Origin: UBA2365 sp964594045
GTDB taxonomy: Bacteria; Bacteroidota; Bacteroidia; Chitinophagales; Saprospiraceae
Direction: 5' to 3'
Length of the DNA: 45,084 bases
Assembly (NCBI GenBank): GCA_964594045.1
Contig: CAZQKR010000034.1
Span: 1 to 45,084 of the forward strand
Position 1 is the first letter of the stretch. Every line of letters begins with the position of its first letter. The notes below the pieces were generated by a model. That model searched no databases and had not been told where the DNA came from. It saw only the letters and a program-made list of their open reading frames with translations. Made by a program: the position numbers and the translations under genes. This document shows positions 24,919-35,500 of this stretch, piece by piece.

Positions 24919-25947
24919 TTATTTCAGTTGAACCCTGATCAACTTGTCTGATGTGGTCATGTATAAATACTGTTGATTTGAATCAAAAGCGCAATTGGCT
25001 GTTGCTTTTCCGGTAAAGATAGCCGCAAGGTGTTTTCCCTGCGGACTTATGATATGCACTCCACCCGGGCCTGTGGCAAAAATATGGCCACTTTTATGGA
25101 TTTTCAATCCATCAGGCAATCCGGTATATTTTTCAGCAAGTGTTTTGAAATCAAAAAGTATTCTACCATTTTCAAGAGATCCTTCCTCAGTTATGCCGTA
25201 ACTGTATAAAACCGGATGCTTCGGGTCGGATTGATTGATGTACAGTGTTTGCTCATCCGGAGACAATGCTATGCCATTTGGCCAGTTCAGACTATCCAGA
25301 AGCAGCGTAACTTTTTTATCCGGACTGATCCTGAATACGCCATTCATACCAATTTCAGCGGTTTTATTTTCTGACTGCCCATAAGGTGGATCTGTAAAAT
25401 ATATATTTCCAGCAGCATCCATTGCCAGGTCGTTCGGACTGTTGAATCTCTTATCCTGGTAACGGTCAGCTATTGTAACAAACAGACTCTGAGGCTTTTT
25501 CAAATCACTTTTCAACCGGGCTATCCGTCTGTCTCCATGCTGACAGACCAACAAATTTTGTTCAGCATCGAGCAGCAATCCATTTGAGCCTTTGTCGGAG
25601 CTTTTATTTCCTTCACCGGAATGGCCGGCGGACTCCAGGAATATACTTACACTGTCTTTTTCATTCCATCTGTATATCTTATTTGCAGGGACATCGGAAA
25701 AGATCAATGATTGCAATTCGTCAATCCAGAGTGGTCCCTCGCTCCAATAGAACCCTTCAGCCAAAATTTCAAATGTTGCATTCGAATCAACTAATGCGTG
25801 AGCTGCCGGATCATAAATTTGAATGGTCAGCTGTTCAGTGGCCGAGTCTACATCTTTGTCTGCTATGGATTTGGTATCGGTTTGATTTTTGCAGGAGATG
25901 ACAATCAGGAGTAATATGGTGATCAAAAAACCAAGTTGACTTTTCAT
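24919..25947 (-). CDS. SMP-30/gluconolactonase-family lipoprotein
   Basis: About 342 residues. The N-terminus (MKSQLGFLITILLLIVISC) ends in a lipobox-like ISC, so the protein is probably an envelope lipoprotein. The body is a six-bladed β-propeller of the SMP-30 type: EGFYWSEGPLWID, KGSNGLLLDAEQN, NSPNDLAMDAAGNIYFTDPP, WPNGIALSPDEQTLYIN and GLPDGLKIHKSGHIF, with the metal-binding Glu, Asn and Asp positions. It probably hydrolyses a sugar lactone. ATG at 25947 is chosen over 25959 to suit the signal. It follows the aldo/keto reductase by 45 nt. Confidence 0.88.
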   Translation of the reverse strand: MKSQLGFLITILLLIVISCKNQTDTKSIADKDVDSATEQLTIQIYDPAAHALVDSNATFEILAEGFYWSEGPLWIDELQSLIFSDVPANKIYRWNEKDSVSIFLESAGHSGEGNKSSDKGSNGLLLDAEQNLLVCQHGDRRIARLKSDLKKPQSLFVTIADRYQDKRFNSPNDLAMDAAGNIYFTDPPYGQSENKTAEIGMNGVFRISPDKKVTLLLDSLNWPNGIALSPDEQTLYINQSDPKHPVLYSYGITEEGSLENGRILFDFKTLAEKYTGLPDGLKIHKSGHIFATGPGGVHIISPQGKHLAAIFTGKATANCAFDSNQQYLYMTTSDKLIRVQLK

Positions 25948-25992
25948 AAAAAATACCATTTAATTTTGTGTTTAATGTAAAACAATTGCTGG

Positions 25993-26991
25993 TTACCAGG
26001 CATAAGCTTTTGGTGCTTCTCCTCCGGGACCCGGAAATATTTCATCCAGTTTTTTAAGGAAATCTTCATCGAGTTGAATGGATGCAGCACGAACGGCGCT
26101 TTCAAGCTGGCCAATGGTTCTGGGACCAATGATCGGTGCTGTAACAACCGGGTTGTGAAGTAACCATGCCAGTGCGATTTCTCCGGGGGTATGGCCTATT
26201 TCAACGCACAGAGATTCGTATCTTTTGAGTTGGTCAAATTTCTTTTCTGATTGTTTGATCAATTGCTCATCTGTCCGTCTTCCGGAATTGCCTTTCTCCG
26301 GCACACCACTCAAAAGTCCTCCTCCCAACGGGCTCCACGGGATCAGCCCCAGGCCATAATGTTTACATGCCGGGATGACCTCCAGTTCAACCATCCGGTT
26401 ATTAAGATTATATATACTCTGTTCGCTCACCAAACCCATCATTCCGCGTTTGGAAGCTTCCTGGCATGCAGTAGCAATATCCCAACCTGCAAAATTACTC
26501 GAACCTGTGTAGATGATCCTGCCCTGTTTTGTAAGGGTATCAAAACTTTGCCAAACCTCATCCCATGGGCAATCACGGTCGATATGATGCATCTGATACA
26601 GATCAATCCTGTCGGTTTGCAGGCGTTTTAAGCTGCCCTCACAGTGCTTGCGAATTTTGTATGCGCTCAGGCTGCGTCCATCACTGTTGACCTCAGATAA
26701 TCCTGTTTTGCGGCTCACGGGATTATAGACTTTTGTAGCCAGGATGACCGCATCACGCCGCCCGCCTCCCTGTGCAAACCATCTGCCCATGATCTCTTCT
26801 GTGTGTCCATGCTCAACTGTCCAACCATAAACATCAGCCGTATCGAAAAAATTGATACCCAGTTCCAATGCCCGGTCCATAATAGCGAAACTGTCATCTT
26901 CTGAGGTATGCCATCCAAAATTCATGGTTCCCAGGCAAATGTTGCTGACCAGTACACCATGCTTGCCCAATCTTCTGTATTTTATACTCAT
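25993..26991 (-). CDS. Aldo/keto reductase
   Basis: 332 residues, a TIM-barrel NADPH-dependent oxidoreductase. The catalytic tetrad is visible: Asp and Tyr in FFDTADVYG, Lys in ILATKVYNP, His in YQMHHIDRD. The C-terminal cofactor segment APIIGPRTIGQLESAV is typical of the potassium-channel β-subunit-like branch. The substrate is unknown. It lies between gldG (upstream, 270-nt gap) and the SMP-30 lipoprotein (downstream). The pair could act on sugar aldehydes and lactones, which is inference. Confidence 0.92.
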   Translation of the reverse strand: MSIKYRRLGKHGVLVSNICLGTMNFGWHTSEDDSFAIMDRALELGINFFDTADVYGWTVEHGHTEEIMGRWFAQGGGRRDAVILATKVYNPVSRKTGLSEVNSDGRSLSAYKIRKHCEGSLKRLQTDRIDLYQMHHIDRDCPWDEVWQSFDTLTKQGRIIYTGSSNFAGWDIATACQEASKRGMMGLVSEQSIYNLNNRMVELEVIPACKHYGLGLIPWSPLGGGLLSGVPEKGNSGRRTDEQLIKQSEKKFDQLKRYESLCVEIGHTPGEIALAWLLHNPVVTAPIIGPRTIGQLESAVRAASIQLDEDFLKKLDEIFPGPGGEAPKAYAW

Positions 26992-27260
26992 AATTGCCTA
27001 ATATTTCTGATAATTGAATTTCAATGTTGAAAAAATGTAAAAATACTTATTTGCCTGTAATTTATAATATAATATGCTTCCGGCAATGATGTATGATTGC
27101 ATCATGGCAGAGTTTTTCATCTTAATTTTATTGCACTGATTTTGATGATCAGGAATTATTGGTAATCAGCCCTCAGTTAAACAGCTGGCTACATCTTTTC
27201 CAACCACTTTTGTTTTATTGACCCTCAAACCTGGTTTGCGCGAATTTGCAGATTTGGAAG

Positions 27261-28958
27261 TTACGAAGCATACTTCCTCCTTCGGTAATAATTGAACCCA
27301 AGGCCAAAACCAATCAGGAACAGCAATGGGATCCCGATGTTGATCAATTGCCATTTAGTCATTTCATTGTTGGCTTTGATCGTATCGAGCATCTTGAATT
27401 TGACCTTTTTGCTTCTGGCTGCAATCACACCACGTTTTTCGATCATATATTCGACCGAGTTGGTGATGAAGTCTTCATTGCCGATGAATGTGTATTGTAT
27501 CCATTTATTATAGCCGATAGGCGAGATCTTTTCGCTTTGACTGTCAAATAGGTTCTTGATAAAATCTCCGTCGGAAACAAAGACCATCTTCCCAGGTTTT
27601 TCACTTTTTTCCCTGAATGGCTCTTTGATCTGCTGCAGCATCTGTTTTGTTCCTTCAGTCAGCTTGTTTTTGAAAAATGATTCGAATTGTCCTTCCACCA
27701 ATACTGCCAAGGGTAGGTGTGGTTTATTAAAGCGCTCGATCTCAGGCTGGTATTTCAGGATCTCAAAGGTTACCCTGGCAGGGCTCAACTGGAAACGACT
27801 GTATTTCGAAGATGTGAACAATATGGTTTTTTTGGCCGGCATAGTGGTCTGGATGGTATCGATCGAACTCGGATCAAACAAATTCATCTTATCCAGGTTG
27901 GAAACGATCGGATGTTCACCTTCGGGATCCACAAGCAGGTGATAATACCAGTCAAAACTTTCGATCTGGGGTTTGTTTCCCTGAACTCCAACTACCTGAG
28001 GGATCTGGGTGCAGGACATATCCTGAACGAGGTTAGGCAGTATTCTGACACCGTATTTGAACCAAAGATCATCCAGATTAAGAGGGTAGGGCTCAGGAAT
28101 ATAGAATTTTTGCTTGTTGATACTGTCCAGATTCATATTGAGCTTATCGATCAGCCAGATGATATTTCCACCCTTCATCAGGTATTGATCGATCAGGAAT
28201 TGGTTTTTGGGGGTAAATGTTTGCGTTGGTTTCGCGATGATCAACAGGTCCAGTTCTCCGGGAATCGTATGAACACTGTCGAGATTGATCCGGCCCACCT
28301 GGTAATATTGCAATAGTTTGCTTTCAAGTCTTGCAGTTTGTCTCTCATTCAGTTCACCTTTTCCTTCCGTGAACAGTATAGTTGGCCTGTCTTCCTGACG
28401 AAGTTTTTGAATGGCATTGGCAAATTTGTATTCCAGCATGGAGATCGAGTTGTTGATCCAGGTTTCTTCACTGATGCCTGCAGTCATCGGTTCGAGCAGA
28501 TTCACGACGAATTTCCTTTTGCCATAATGGAAGATGGCGTAAGGAAAAATGTAATTGACGCTGGAACTTTCGGTGGTGTTGGTTTTGATACCAATACCCA
28601 CGATGCCGTCTTTCTGAAGCAATTCAACAGTTTGGTTGACTTCTTCGATACTGCCCTTTAAAGGATTTTCAAAATCGTATTCAATATTGGAATTGATGTT
28701 GTTGAAGTCACGCAGCATTTCAGCTGAAGACTCCTGTATCCTCTTGTACAATGCCGGGAAATTACCGTCCAGCAGGACTTTGACATAGATCACATCGTCC
28801 TGCTCTTTCAAAAGCGACCTGGTCGTCTTGGTCAGTGTGTATCTTTTGTCCCCTGTAAAATCTACTGCAATGTGGAAGAAAGCGCTGATCACATTGACCA
28901 TCAATATGATGGCGATGATCATCAGCAATTGTATGATATTGAAGGATTGTTTTTTCAT
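27261..28958 (-). CDS. gldG: GldG, gliding-associated ABC transporter accessory protein
   Basis: 565 residues, with one membrane segment at each end (QLLMIIAIILMVNVISAFF and IGIPLLFLIGFGLGFNYY) and a large extracytoplasmic middle. The middle starts VDFTGDKRYTLTKTTRSLLK, the typical GldG opening, and later has ILFTEGKGELNERQ. GldG works with GldA and GldF as a transporter needed for gliding in some Bacteroidota. The gene order gldA-gldF-gldG and the 43-nt gap after gldF support the call. Confidence 0.93.
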   Translation of the reverse strand: MKKQSFNIIQLLMIIAIILMVNVISAFFHIAVDFTGDKRYTLTKTTRSLLKEQDDVIYVKVLLDGNFPALYKRIQESSAEMLRDFNNINSNIEYDFENPLKGSIEEVNQTVELLQKDGIVGIGIKTNTTESSSVNYIFPYAIFHYGKRKFVVNLLEPMTAGISEETWINNSISMLEYKFANAIQKLRQEDRPTILFTEGKGELNERQTARLESKLLQYYQVGRINLDSVHTIPGELDLLIIAKPTQTFTPKNQFLIDQYLMKGGNIIWLIDKLNMNLDSINKQKFYIPEPYPLNLDDLWFKYGVRILPNLVQDMSCTQIPQVVGVQGNKPQIESFDWYYHLLVDPEGEHPIVSNLDKMNLFDPSSIDTIQTTMPAKKTILFTSSKYSRFQLSPARVTFEILKYQPEIERFNKPHLPLAVLVEGQFESFFKNKLTEGTKQMLQQIKEPFREKSEKPGKMVFVSDGDFIKNLFDSQSEKISPIGYNKWIQYTFIGNEDFITNSVEYMIEKRGVIAARSKKVKFKMLDTIKANNEMTKWQLINIGIPLLFLIGFGLGFNYYRRRKYAS

Positions 28959-29001
28959 GCCGAATAGGTTAATTATGTTTTATTTTACCTGCTGACTGAT
29001 A

Positions 29002-29733
29002 TTACTTCTTGTTTTTCAGGATAAAGTAATAGGTTAACAAAAGAAAAATAAAATCCACCGATAAAAAGTAGATGACATCCCTGGAATCAACAATGCCTCT
29101 GCTGATTGACATATAATGATAATTGATACCAAACTTCTGGATGACATCATCCATGCTGCCTGAAAACATCGGCAGAGTAGCCGTATATTCAAATCCCCAA
29201 TGCATGATGAAACACAAAAAAGTACCGATTACAAAAGCGACCACCTGATTTGAAGTCAGCACAGAGGAAAAAGTGCCGATGGCCACGAAAGCTGATCCAA
29301 GTAAAAATAAACCGATATAGGAACCGATCACGGCCCCGGTATCGATATTGCCTTTAGGTAACCCAAGTTGGTAAACTGAAAAATAATAGATCACGGTGGG
29401 GATCAATGCAAAGACGATCAGGCTGAAATTGGCAAGAAATTTTCCCATGACGATCTGCCAGTTTTTTACGGGCTTTGTCATGAGCAATTCAATGGTGCCT
29501 GCCTGCCTTTCTTCTGAAAAGCTGTGCATAGTGATCGCGGGAATAATAAAGGTGAATATCGTCGGCGCCATGTAAAACAGCACGTTCATGTCTGCAAAAT
29601 TGTTGTACGGAATGGCCGTTTCCGGCCAAAACCACATCACCAGGCCCATGAAAACGAGGAAAACACCAATGACGATGTAAGCGATCAGAGAACTGAAAAA
29701 GTGCGATAATTCTTTAATATATATGGCAATCAT
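29002..29733 (-). CDS. gldF: GldF, ABC-2 type permease of the gliding transporter
   Basis: 243 residues with about six membrane segments. It begins MIAIYIKELSHFFSSLIAYI, the cytoplasmic entry of an ABC-2 permease. The conserved MHSFSEERQAGTIELLMTKP loop follows, then KFLANFSLI. It forms the membrane channel with GldA as ATPase. It starts 2 nt after the gldA stop. Confidence 0.94.
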   Translation of the reverse strand: MIAIYIKELSHFFSSLIAYIVIGVFLVFMGLVMWFWPETAIPYNNFADMNVLFYMAPTIFTFIIPAITMHSFSEERQAGTIELLMTKPVKNWQIVMGKFLANFSLIVFALIPTVIYYFSVYQLGLPKGNIDTGAVIGSYIGLFLLGSAFVAIGTFSSVLTSNQVVAFVIGTFLCFIMHWGFEYTATLPMFSGSMDDVIQKFGINYHYMSISRGIVDSRDVIYFLSVDFIFLLLTYYFILKNKK

Positions 29734-29735
29734 AA

Positions 29736-30644
29736 CTATTTGGTTAAGGATTGGAATACATTTTCCACGCTGATCTCCTGCTTTTGAAGCCCTATGAGTG
29801 GCAGGTTTTTATGCTGAGCCAGCGCAAGCAATTCTTTTCGGAGGGTGATCTCTGATTTTCCGTCGATCTCATAAATGTAATTGCCTTTTTTCCTGCAGCT
29901 GATAAATCCGGTCAGTTGCCTGAAGATATGCTCATCCACCGGTCCTTCAAATTCTGCCAGGATCCTGTCGAATGCAGCTTTTTTGTACTTATCGAGGTAT
30001 TGGATCTGATCGTCTACCACGATCTGCCCATCGTTGATGATCACAACGCGGTCGCACAAGGCCTCAACTTCCTGCATGATGTGAGTGGAAAAAATGAGCG
30101 TTTTTTCCTCTCCAAGTTTGCGGATCAGGCTGCGGATGTCTCCAAGCTGGTTCGGATCCAGACCGCTGGTGGGTTCGTCCAGTATCAAAACCTCGGGGTT
30201 ATGGAGCATGGCCTGAGCCAGTCCGACTCTCTGGCGGTAACCCTTGGATAGTGCCTTTATTTTTTTGTTTTGCTCTTTGGTCAGACCTGTTTTGGCGATC
30301 ATCTCCCCGATCAGCTCTTTTTTGTTTTCGATTTGGTGCAGGGAAGCAATAAATCCAAGGTATTCCTTCACATACATGTGATCATACAGGGGATTGTGTT
30401 CCGGCAAATAACCGATCTTCTTTTTAATTTCAATCGGTTGCTCAAACGCATTCAAACCGCATACTTCAACCGAACCACTGTCTGCCTTGACATAGCCGGT
30501 AATGATCTTCATGGTTGTGGACTTTCCGGCACCGTTGGGGCCTAAAAAACCCAATATTTCGCCCTTGGTGGCCTGAAGATTGATGCTGTTCAATACCAAT
30601 TGCTCACCATACCGTTTGGTCAGGTTCTCAATCTTAATACTCAT
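29736..30644 (-). CDS. gldA: GldA, ABC transporter ATPase of the gliding transporter
   Basis: 302 residues. Walker A (FLGPNGAGKSTTMK), the signature (LSKGYRQRVGLAQAM), Walker B (VLILDEPTSGLDPNQ) and the H-loop (IFSTHIMQE) are intact. It has a C-terminal extension of ~85 residues seen in GldA. It powers GldF/GldG. It is the first gene of the gldA-gldF-gldG run; no clean promoter was identified in the 99 nt to the next gene. Confidence 0.94.
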   Translation of the reverse strand: MSIKIENLTKRYGEQLVLNSINLQATKGEILGFLGPNGAGKSTTMKIITGYVKADSGSVEVCGLNAFEQPIEIKKKIGYLPEHNPLYDHMYVKEYLGFIASLHQIENKKELIGEMIAKTGLTKEQNKKIKALSKGYRQRVGLAQAMLHNPEVLILDEPTSGLDPNQLGDIRSLIRKLGEEKTLIFSTHIMQEVEALCDRVVIINDGQIVVDDQIQYLDKYKKAAFDRILAEFEGPVDEHIFRQLTGFISCRKKGNYIYEIDGKSEITLRKELLALAQHKNLPLIGLQKQEISVENVFQSLTK

Positions 30645-30743
30645 ATCCGGTAAATATTACTAAATTTTCTAATTTGTAGTACAGATTTCCTGCAAAATAC
30701 ATTTGAATTATTCCAGTCATCTTAAAACGAAAAAACTGGTCAT

Positions 30744-31235
30744 TTATGTTTTTTTCAAAATCTTTTCCAGATCAGGCGGACTGTATTTGACCGATTTGAA
30801 CACTTTTCCGTCAGATTTTCTGTACACCAGGTATTCATCACCGACTTTTCTGATCACTGATTCCATGCCTCGTTCCTGCTCATAATACTTTTGGGTAGCT
30901 TCAGCTTCCTCCGGAGTTTTGCAGGTCTTGCTCATATTGCTGCGCTGAACTTCATCGAAAAGCGTTTTGAATTGGTGTCCCAGACCGAATTCCAATATGG
31001 CGCCTGATAAAACATACTGCAGGTCACAAAATGCATCAGCAGCTTCCACAAGATCTCCTGCTTCGATGGCAGTCTTTAATTCCTTTAATTCTTCTTCCAG
31101 CAATGCAATTCTGAGTTCAGTTCTTTCTCTGGACGGAATGACCGGCTGATCCAATACCGGCAACTGAAAAACTCTGTGAAATTGAGCGACACTGTTCAGC
31201 GCTTCCGGTTCTGCCATTTTTTTATCTTCTGTCAT
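30744..31235 (-). CDS. MazG-like / phosphoribosyl-ATP pyrophosphohydrolase-fold protein
   Basis: 163 residues. The helical core carries the metal-binding pattern of this fold: EEELKELKTAIEAGDLVEAA followed by DAFCDLQYVLSGA (ExxE ... ExxD). Such enzymes hydrolyse nucleoside triphosphates to monophosphates and pyrophosphate, often to clear damaged nucleotides. A C-terminal tail (YLVYRKSDGKVFKSVKYSPP) is shared with close relatives in Bacteroidota. It is not HisE, since no his genes are near. A promoter-like sequence lies just upstream (31262-31290). Confidence 0.83.
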   Translation of the reverse strand: MTEDKKMAEPEALNSVAQFHRVFQLPVLDQPVIPSRERTELRIALLEEELKELKTAIEAGDLVEAADAFCDLQYVLSGAILEFGLGHQFKTLFDEVQRSNMSKTCKTPEEAEATQKYYEQERGMESVIRKVGDEYLVYRKSDGKVFKSVKYSPPDLEKILKKT

Positions 31236-31261
31236 ATTATACCATTGTCGATTTTGAGGGG

Positions 31262-31290
31262 CAAATGTACATCAAGTCACATATATAAAA
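31262..31290 (-). promoter_or_regulatory. Promoter of the MazG-like gene
   Basis: Minus strand: TTTT/TTTA (31286-31290) and TACATTTG (31262-31269), 16-17 nt apart. This is one base from the Bacteroidota consensus, about 27 nt before the ATG. Confidence 0.5.
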
Positions 31291-31303
31291 ATTATTTATG
31301 GTA

Positions 31304-32377
31304 CTAATCTGTTAATATCCATGCGTCTTTTTCGATTTGGGACTTGATTTCGCTCAAAACGGAGTCTGATTTCTCTGCCGGAAGGTCAAACAGCACACCG
31401 GTTCTGTAAAATTCTCCGAATTTGGTCACAAATCCCCTGAATCCTTTGGATTCAATGGTCTGGAGCATCCTGTTTGCCTGACTGGCTTTTTTGAATGAAC
31501 CGGTCACGATGATGAGCGGATTGGAAAGCTGTTCCTTGTCAAAATGAAACAAGGAGAGTCTTTCTTTCAATTCTTCAGGAATGACCTCACGTGCAGGCTT
31601 TTGCTGAACAACAGATCTTTCCGGCTCGGATGGCGGTTGTTCAGTTTCCTCTGAATTGAATTGATCATCAGTATCTCCCTGTATTTTGCCTGAGGTATCT
31701 TCCAACACCTGATCATCTTCAAAAATACTTTCAGCCAGAGTATCCTCTTCGTGAAATGAATTTTGGGTGGTGTCGACAGTGATGGGTTTGCTGCTGTCTG
31801 AAAAACCATTGAACCCGGCAAAATAACTGATAACTATGGACAACAATACGCTAGTAAGGAGCATTCCTGCTAACCAAACATACCAGGGCGTTGTATTGAT
31901 TTGTGGTTCAATGGTTGTCTGGACGGATGTTCTTTTTGGCAAGGCGGCCATTGGTTCATTCCCAGGGAAAAAATGCAGAGGCAGATCCGGATAGGCAAAT
32001 TCAATGCTTTTTTGAAGACTTTTATCCACATCAAACATGACCTTATCCCTTTCATCCAGATAGATCCTGCCCAAATACGGGAATATGACCTCGCCTTGTT
32101 CTTTCAGGCTAAAGCGAAACTCATTTGCCTGGTTTTCGATGAATTTATCTGCTAATTCATCATCGCAATTTAAAATTGAAGTTAACCAACTTCTGTAAGC
32201 TGACAGTTCTGCCTGAGTGCTGGGAGTTAACTGGTACCTGATCTTTGGTCCGTATATCCTGAATTCATGAAACGCGGATCTTGCCGGTGACTGCTCCAGA
32301 TGTACCGTGCCAATACCCGGCAAAACCAGTTTGCCAAAAGTGAATAAATATGATATCAGATCATGCGGTTTTATCAT
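31304..32377 (-). CDS. Membrane protein with HU-like N-terminus and C-terminal SPOR domain
   Basis: 357 residues in three parts. Residues 1-135 resemble the HU-like (CCDC81-type) domains of Bacteroidota (LVLPGIGTVHLEQ, VIFPYLGRIYLDE). A single membrane segment lies at 165-189 (WYVWLAGMLLTSVLLSIVIS), with an acidic linker after it. A SPOR domain forms the C-terminal ~75 residues (PLIIVTGSFKKASQANRMLQ, GFVTKFGEFYRTGVLF). SPOR domains bind denuded peptidoglycan at division sites, so the protein could link the cytoplasmic side, perhaps DNA, to septal wall. That role is inferred. Confidence 0.82.
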   Translation of the reverse strand: MIKPHDLISYLFTFGKLVLPGIGTVHLEQSPARSAFHEFRIYGPKIRYQLTPSTQAELSAYRSWLTSILNCDDELADKFIENQANEFRFSLKEQGEVIFPYLGRIYLDERDKVMFDVDKSLQKSIEFAYPDLPLHFFPGNEPMAALPKRTSVQTTIEPQINTTPWYVWLAGMLLTSVLLSIVISYFAGFNGFSDSSKPITVDTTQNSFHEEDTLAESIFEDDQVLEDTSGKIQGDTDDQFNSEETEQPPSEPERSVVQQKPAREVIPEELKERLSLFHFDKEQLSNPLIIVTGSFKKASQANRMLQTIESKGFRGFVTKFGEFYRTGVLFDLPAEKSDSVLSEIKSQIEKDAWILTD

Positions 32378-32534
32378 TTACCCATCCACAAGTATTTGCT
32401 TTATGCCCACATCAGTCGCGAAATTTTTCGCTGTTGAAAAACTCAAATGATTTGTTTTAAGCGTAATGTACCACCAATTGTACAAAATGGTACTTGCTGA
32501 ACTCCTTTACTTTCAATTTATTTTCATAAATGCA

Positions 32535-32570
32535 AAAGAGCTGTGCAAAAACACAGCTCTTTAATACATT
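32535..32570 (-). terminator. Terminator of the giant adhesin gene
   Basis: An 11-bp hairpin (AAAGAGCTGTG / CACAGCTCTTT, 6-nt loop) lies 17 nt past the adhesin stop. On the minus strand a short T-run follows. Confidence 0.75.
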
Positions 32571-32586
32571 CAAATATCGTGCCTTT

Positions 32587-35500
32587 TTACCTTAAAACGG
32601 TGATGTCGCCCGAATACCGCAATTCTTTATTCTCCACAGTGAGTATAACAATATCATAAACATATACACCGGGCAAAACATAATTTCCGTTCAAACGTCC
32701 GTCCCATCCGGAATTCTGCTGATTGGTCGGAATATTGAGTCCTTCATAAACCTTCTCACCCCATCTGTCAAAAATGCGCATGGACTTGATATTTGCAACA
32801 CTGTTGTCTGATTTGATATAGAAAAAGTCATTTTCACCGTCACCGTTTGGAGAGAAAATATTGGGGATGTACACATCCACGATCTCTTCGAAGCGAACAG
32901 TGAAGCAATCGCTTTCCATACATGTTTGTCCATTATAACTGACTTCCACGCAAATATTGGTTTGTTCCTTAATCCTGAGATTGATGGTCGTACAATCTGT
33001 TCCCTGACAAAGCGTATCTCCGTTTTCAATATACCATAAATAAGAGGCGCCGGAAGGATTGTTCGTAAAACTGACCGTATAGACACCGGTTTGTTCCTCC
33101 TGCAATACTTCGTCACCAGAGATCAAAGGAATGATCAAAGGAGGATTGCTGATGGTAGCAGTCCGGTTTGCCTGGCAACCATTGCTGTCAGTGATGTCAA
33201 TGGTGTAATTTCCGGGAGCCAGATTGGGTATATTTAGCCTGTCAGCAGGTTGACCATTGACCACAATAGTATATGGCTCAATCCCACTGCTGACATCAAG
33301 GCTTAAAGAGCCGTCTGTCATGTCGTGACAAGCCGGATCTGTTGCCTGAACAGTGAAATTGACCGGGGGATAAACAGTCAATATGTCTGTGTAGATATAA
33401 TTACAGTTCAACAGATTATAGCTCACAGTATAAATATAATCATCCGGGGTCAATCCTGTAGTGTTAATGACACCATTACTGCTGATCCCGGGTCCGGACC
33501 ACTGAATACTGCCACCGGTCGTACCTGCGATCGCTGCACTCAGATTGATGCTGGCCGGCAATTGGGAAGCACAATAATCTTCAGGAAGGCCATTAATGGT
33601 GAGCTCAATATCCTCACATTCATCGGTGGTACAGTTTCCAAAAGCTGATACACCCGGACACAGACAATCACTGATGACTCTAACCTCTATGCCGATAGTC
33701 TGCCCCGGATCAAGACCAGTAAGCGTAACAGAGGTTCCCTGAGTCTGGCTGTGCAAATTTCCGTCAACATAGATATCGTATGAAGCGGCACAATCAACCT
33801 GATTCCAGGTAAATGTAAGCTGGTCAGTAGTAATTGTTGTCTCATTGCATGCAATTACAGGTGCAATAAGTAACGGTTCAACCTCAACTGTCTGCAGATA
33901 AGGACCTGTTATACAAATTCCATTCGCCACGGTCAAAGATAAATTATAAGTGCCCGGTGCATTCCAACTCAGGTCGAATACCGTTGGAGATATCACCTGA
34001 ACTGTAGCACCTGAAGCATCCCAATTGTATGTAAACGCCTGATTATAATTGTTGAGCGTAAACCTGACTCTATCCGTAATACAGATTTCATCCTTATTGA
34101 TGCTGAAATTGGCAACCGGCTGCTCCAAAACAGTGATCGTAAAAGTCCTGGTAATGTCGCAGGCACCTTCTGCATATCTGTAGGTGATCGTATGCGTTCC
34201 GACACCGGCAGTCGTGGGATTGAACAATCCGGTTGAATTTACCCCCGGGCCGGACCATGTGGTCGTTCCAGTGGTAGTTGCACCTGTCAGCTGGGCAATA
34301 AACTGTCTTGTTCCGGCATTGGCTGTGAGGCAGATCGGTGTATTGTCATGTGTAAAGCTCACAGCAAATTCCGGACAGGATTCTGCAACACAGGTCCTCG
34401 ATCCGACCGGATTGGGACAAACTCCGTCATTGACACCAATGATATTGATCGTAACTGATTGGTCTTCAGTTAATCCGTTCAGCGTCCAGGAATCGATGAA
34501 TTGGTCTGTGATCAAAACCCCGTCAATGTATATAATATAGCTTTCAAGTTGAGGATTGGTATCCCAGCTAAAAGTTATACTCTCTGTCGTTGTTACACAA
34601 TCTATATTGATATCCGGCACCCTTTGTTCAACAAATACAGTTTGCTGCTGAACATCTGAAATACATCCGTTTTGTTCTACCTGTAATGTTATGGTCTTCC
34701 ATCCGGAAGAATTCCACTGGAGAGTGCGTTGCCCCAGACCTGAACCAGTGACATTTGTCGGATTGTCAAAAGACCAGGTTGGAATGCCTGAAGGTGCATT
34801 TCCTGTATAGTTCAGGATCAATGTTTGATCGTTGCAAATGGAATCTGCAGAAGTCGTAAATGTGGCTGTCGGAACCGCAAAAACCCGGATCACAGCCTGA
34901 TCGTTGAACGTGCAGTCATCCAGGAAGTAGCTTAGTACGATCTGATGTGAACCAATCCCTGCAACATTGGGGTCGAAGACTCCTGTGTTTGAATTGGTGA
35001 TGCCGGGACCGGACCATGTAACTGTTCCGTTGCCCGGTGAATTGATGACATGTCCTAAAATGAACGGATCCATTCCCTGAATAAAGCAAACAGATGTGTC
35101 AGCTGCCATAATGTTCAGTGTGACATTTGGACAATCCAATGCAGCACAGGTGATCGTATCTGACGTAGTTGGACACAATCCGTCAGAAAGTGCATACACG
35201 ATAATACTTACTTCATCCAAAGGATTCAGTCCGGTAACCGTATAGGTATTGCCATTCAATGTTCCGGCTGTACCTGAAACCAGTTCTACGTTGTATCCTG
35301 CAGAATTGGCCACATCAAACCAACTGAAGACGATCTGTGTCTGATTCGAAGAACAGGAAATGACCGGTTCCGCCAGGGGTTCTTCCACATATACGGTTCC
35401 GGTACTCAGGACGGATTCGCAGCCGTTGGTTTCAACAACATGCAATGTAACCGTTTTGTCTCCTGCTTCAAACCAGGTCATATTGTAAGGTCCGGCACCG

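Noticed and set aside
27717..28316. 199-codon plus-strand frame
   Set aside because: Antisense shadow of gldG.
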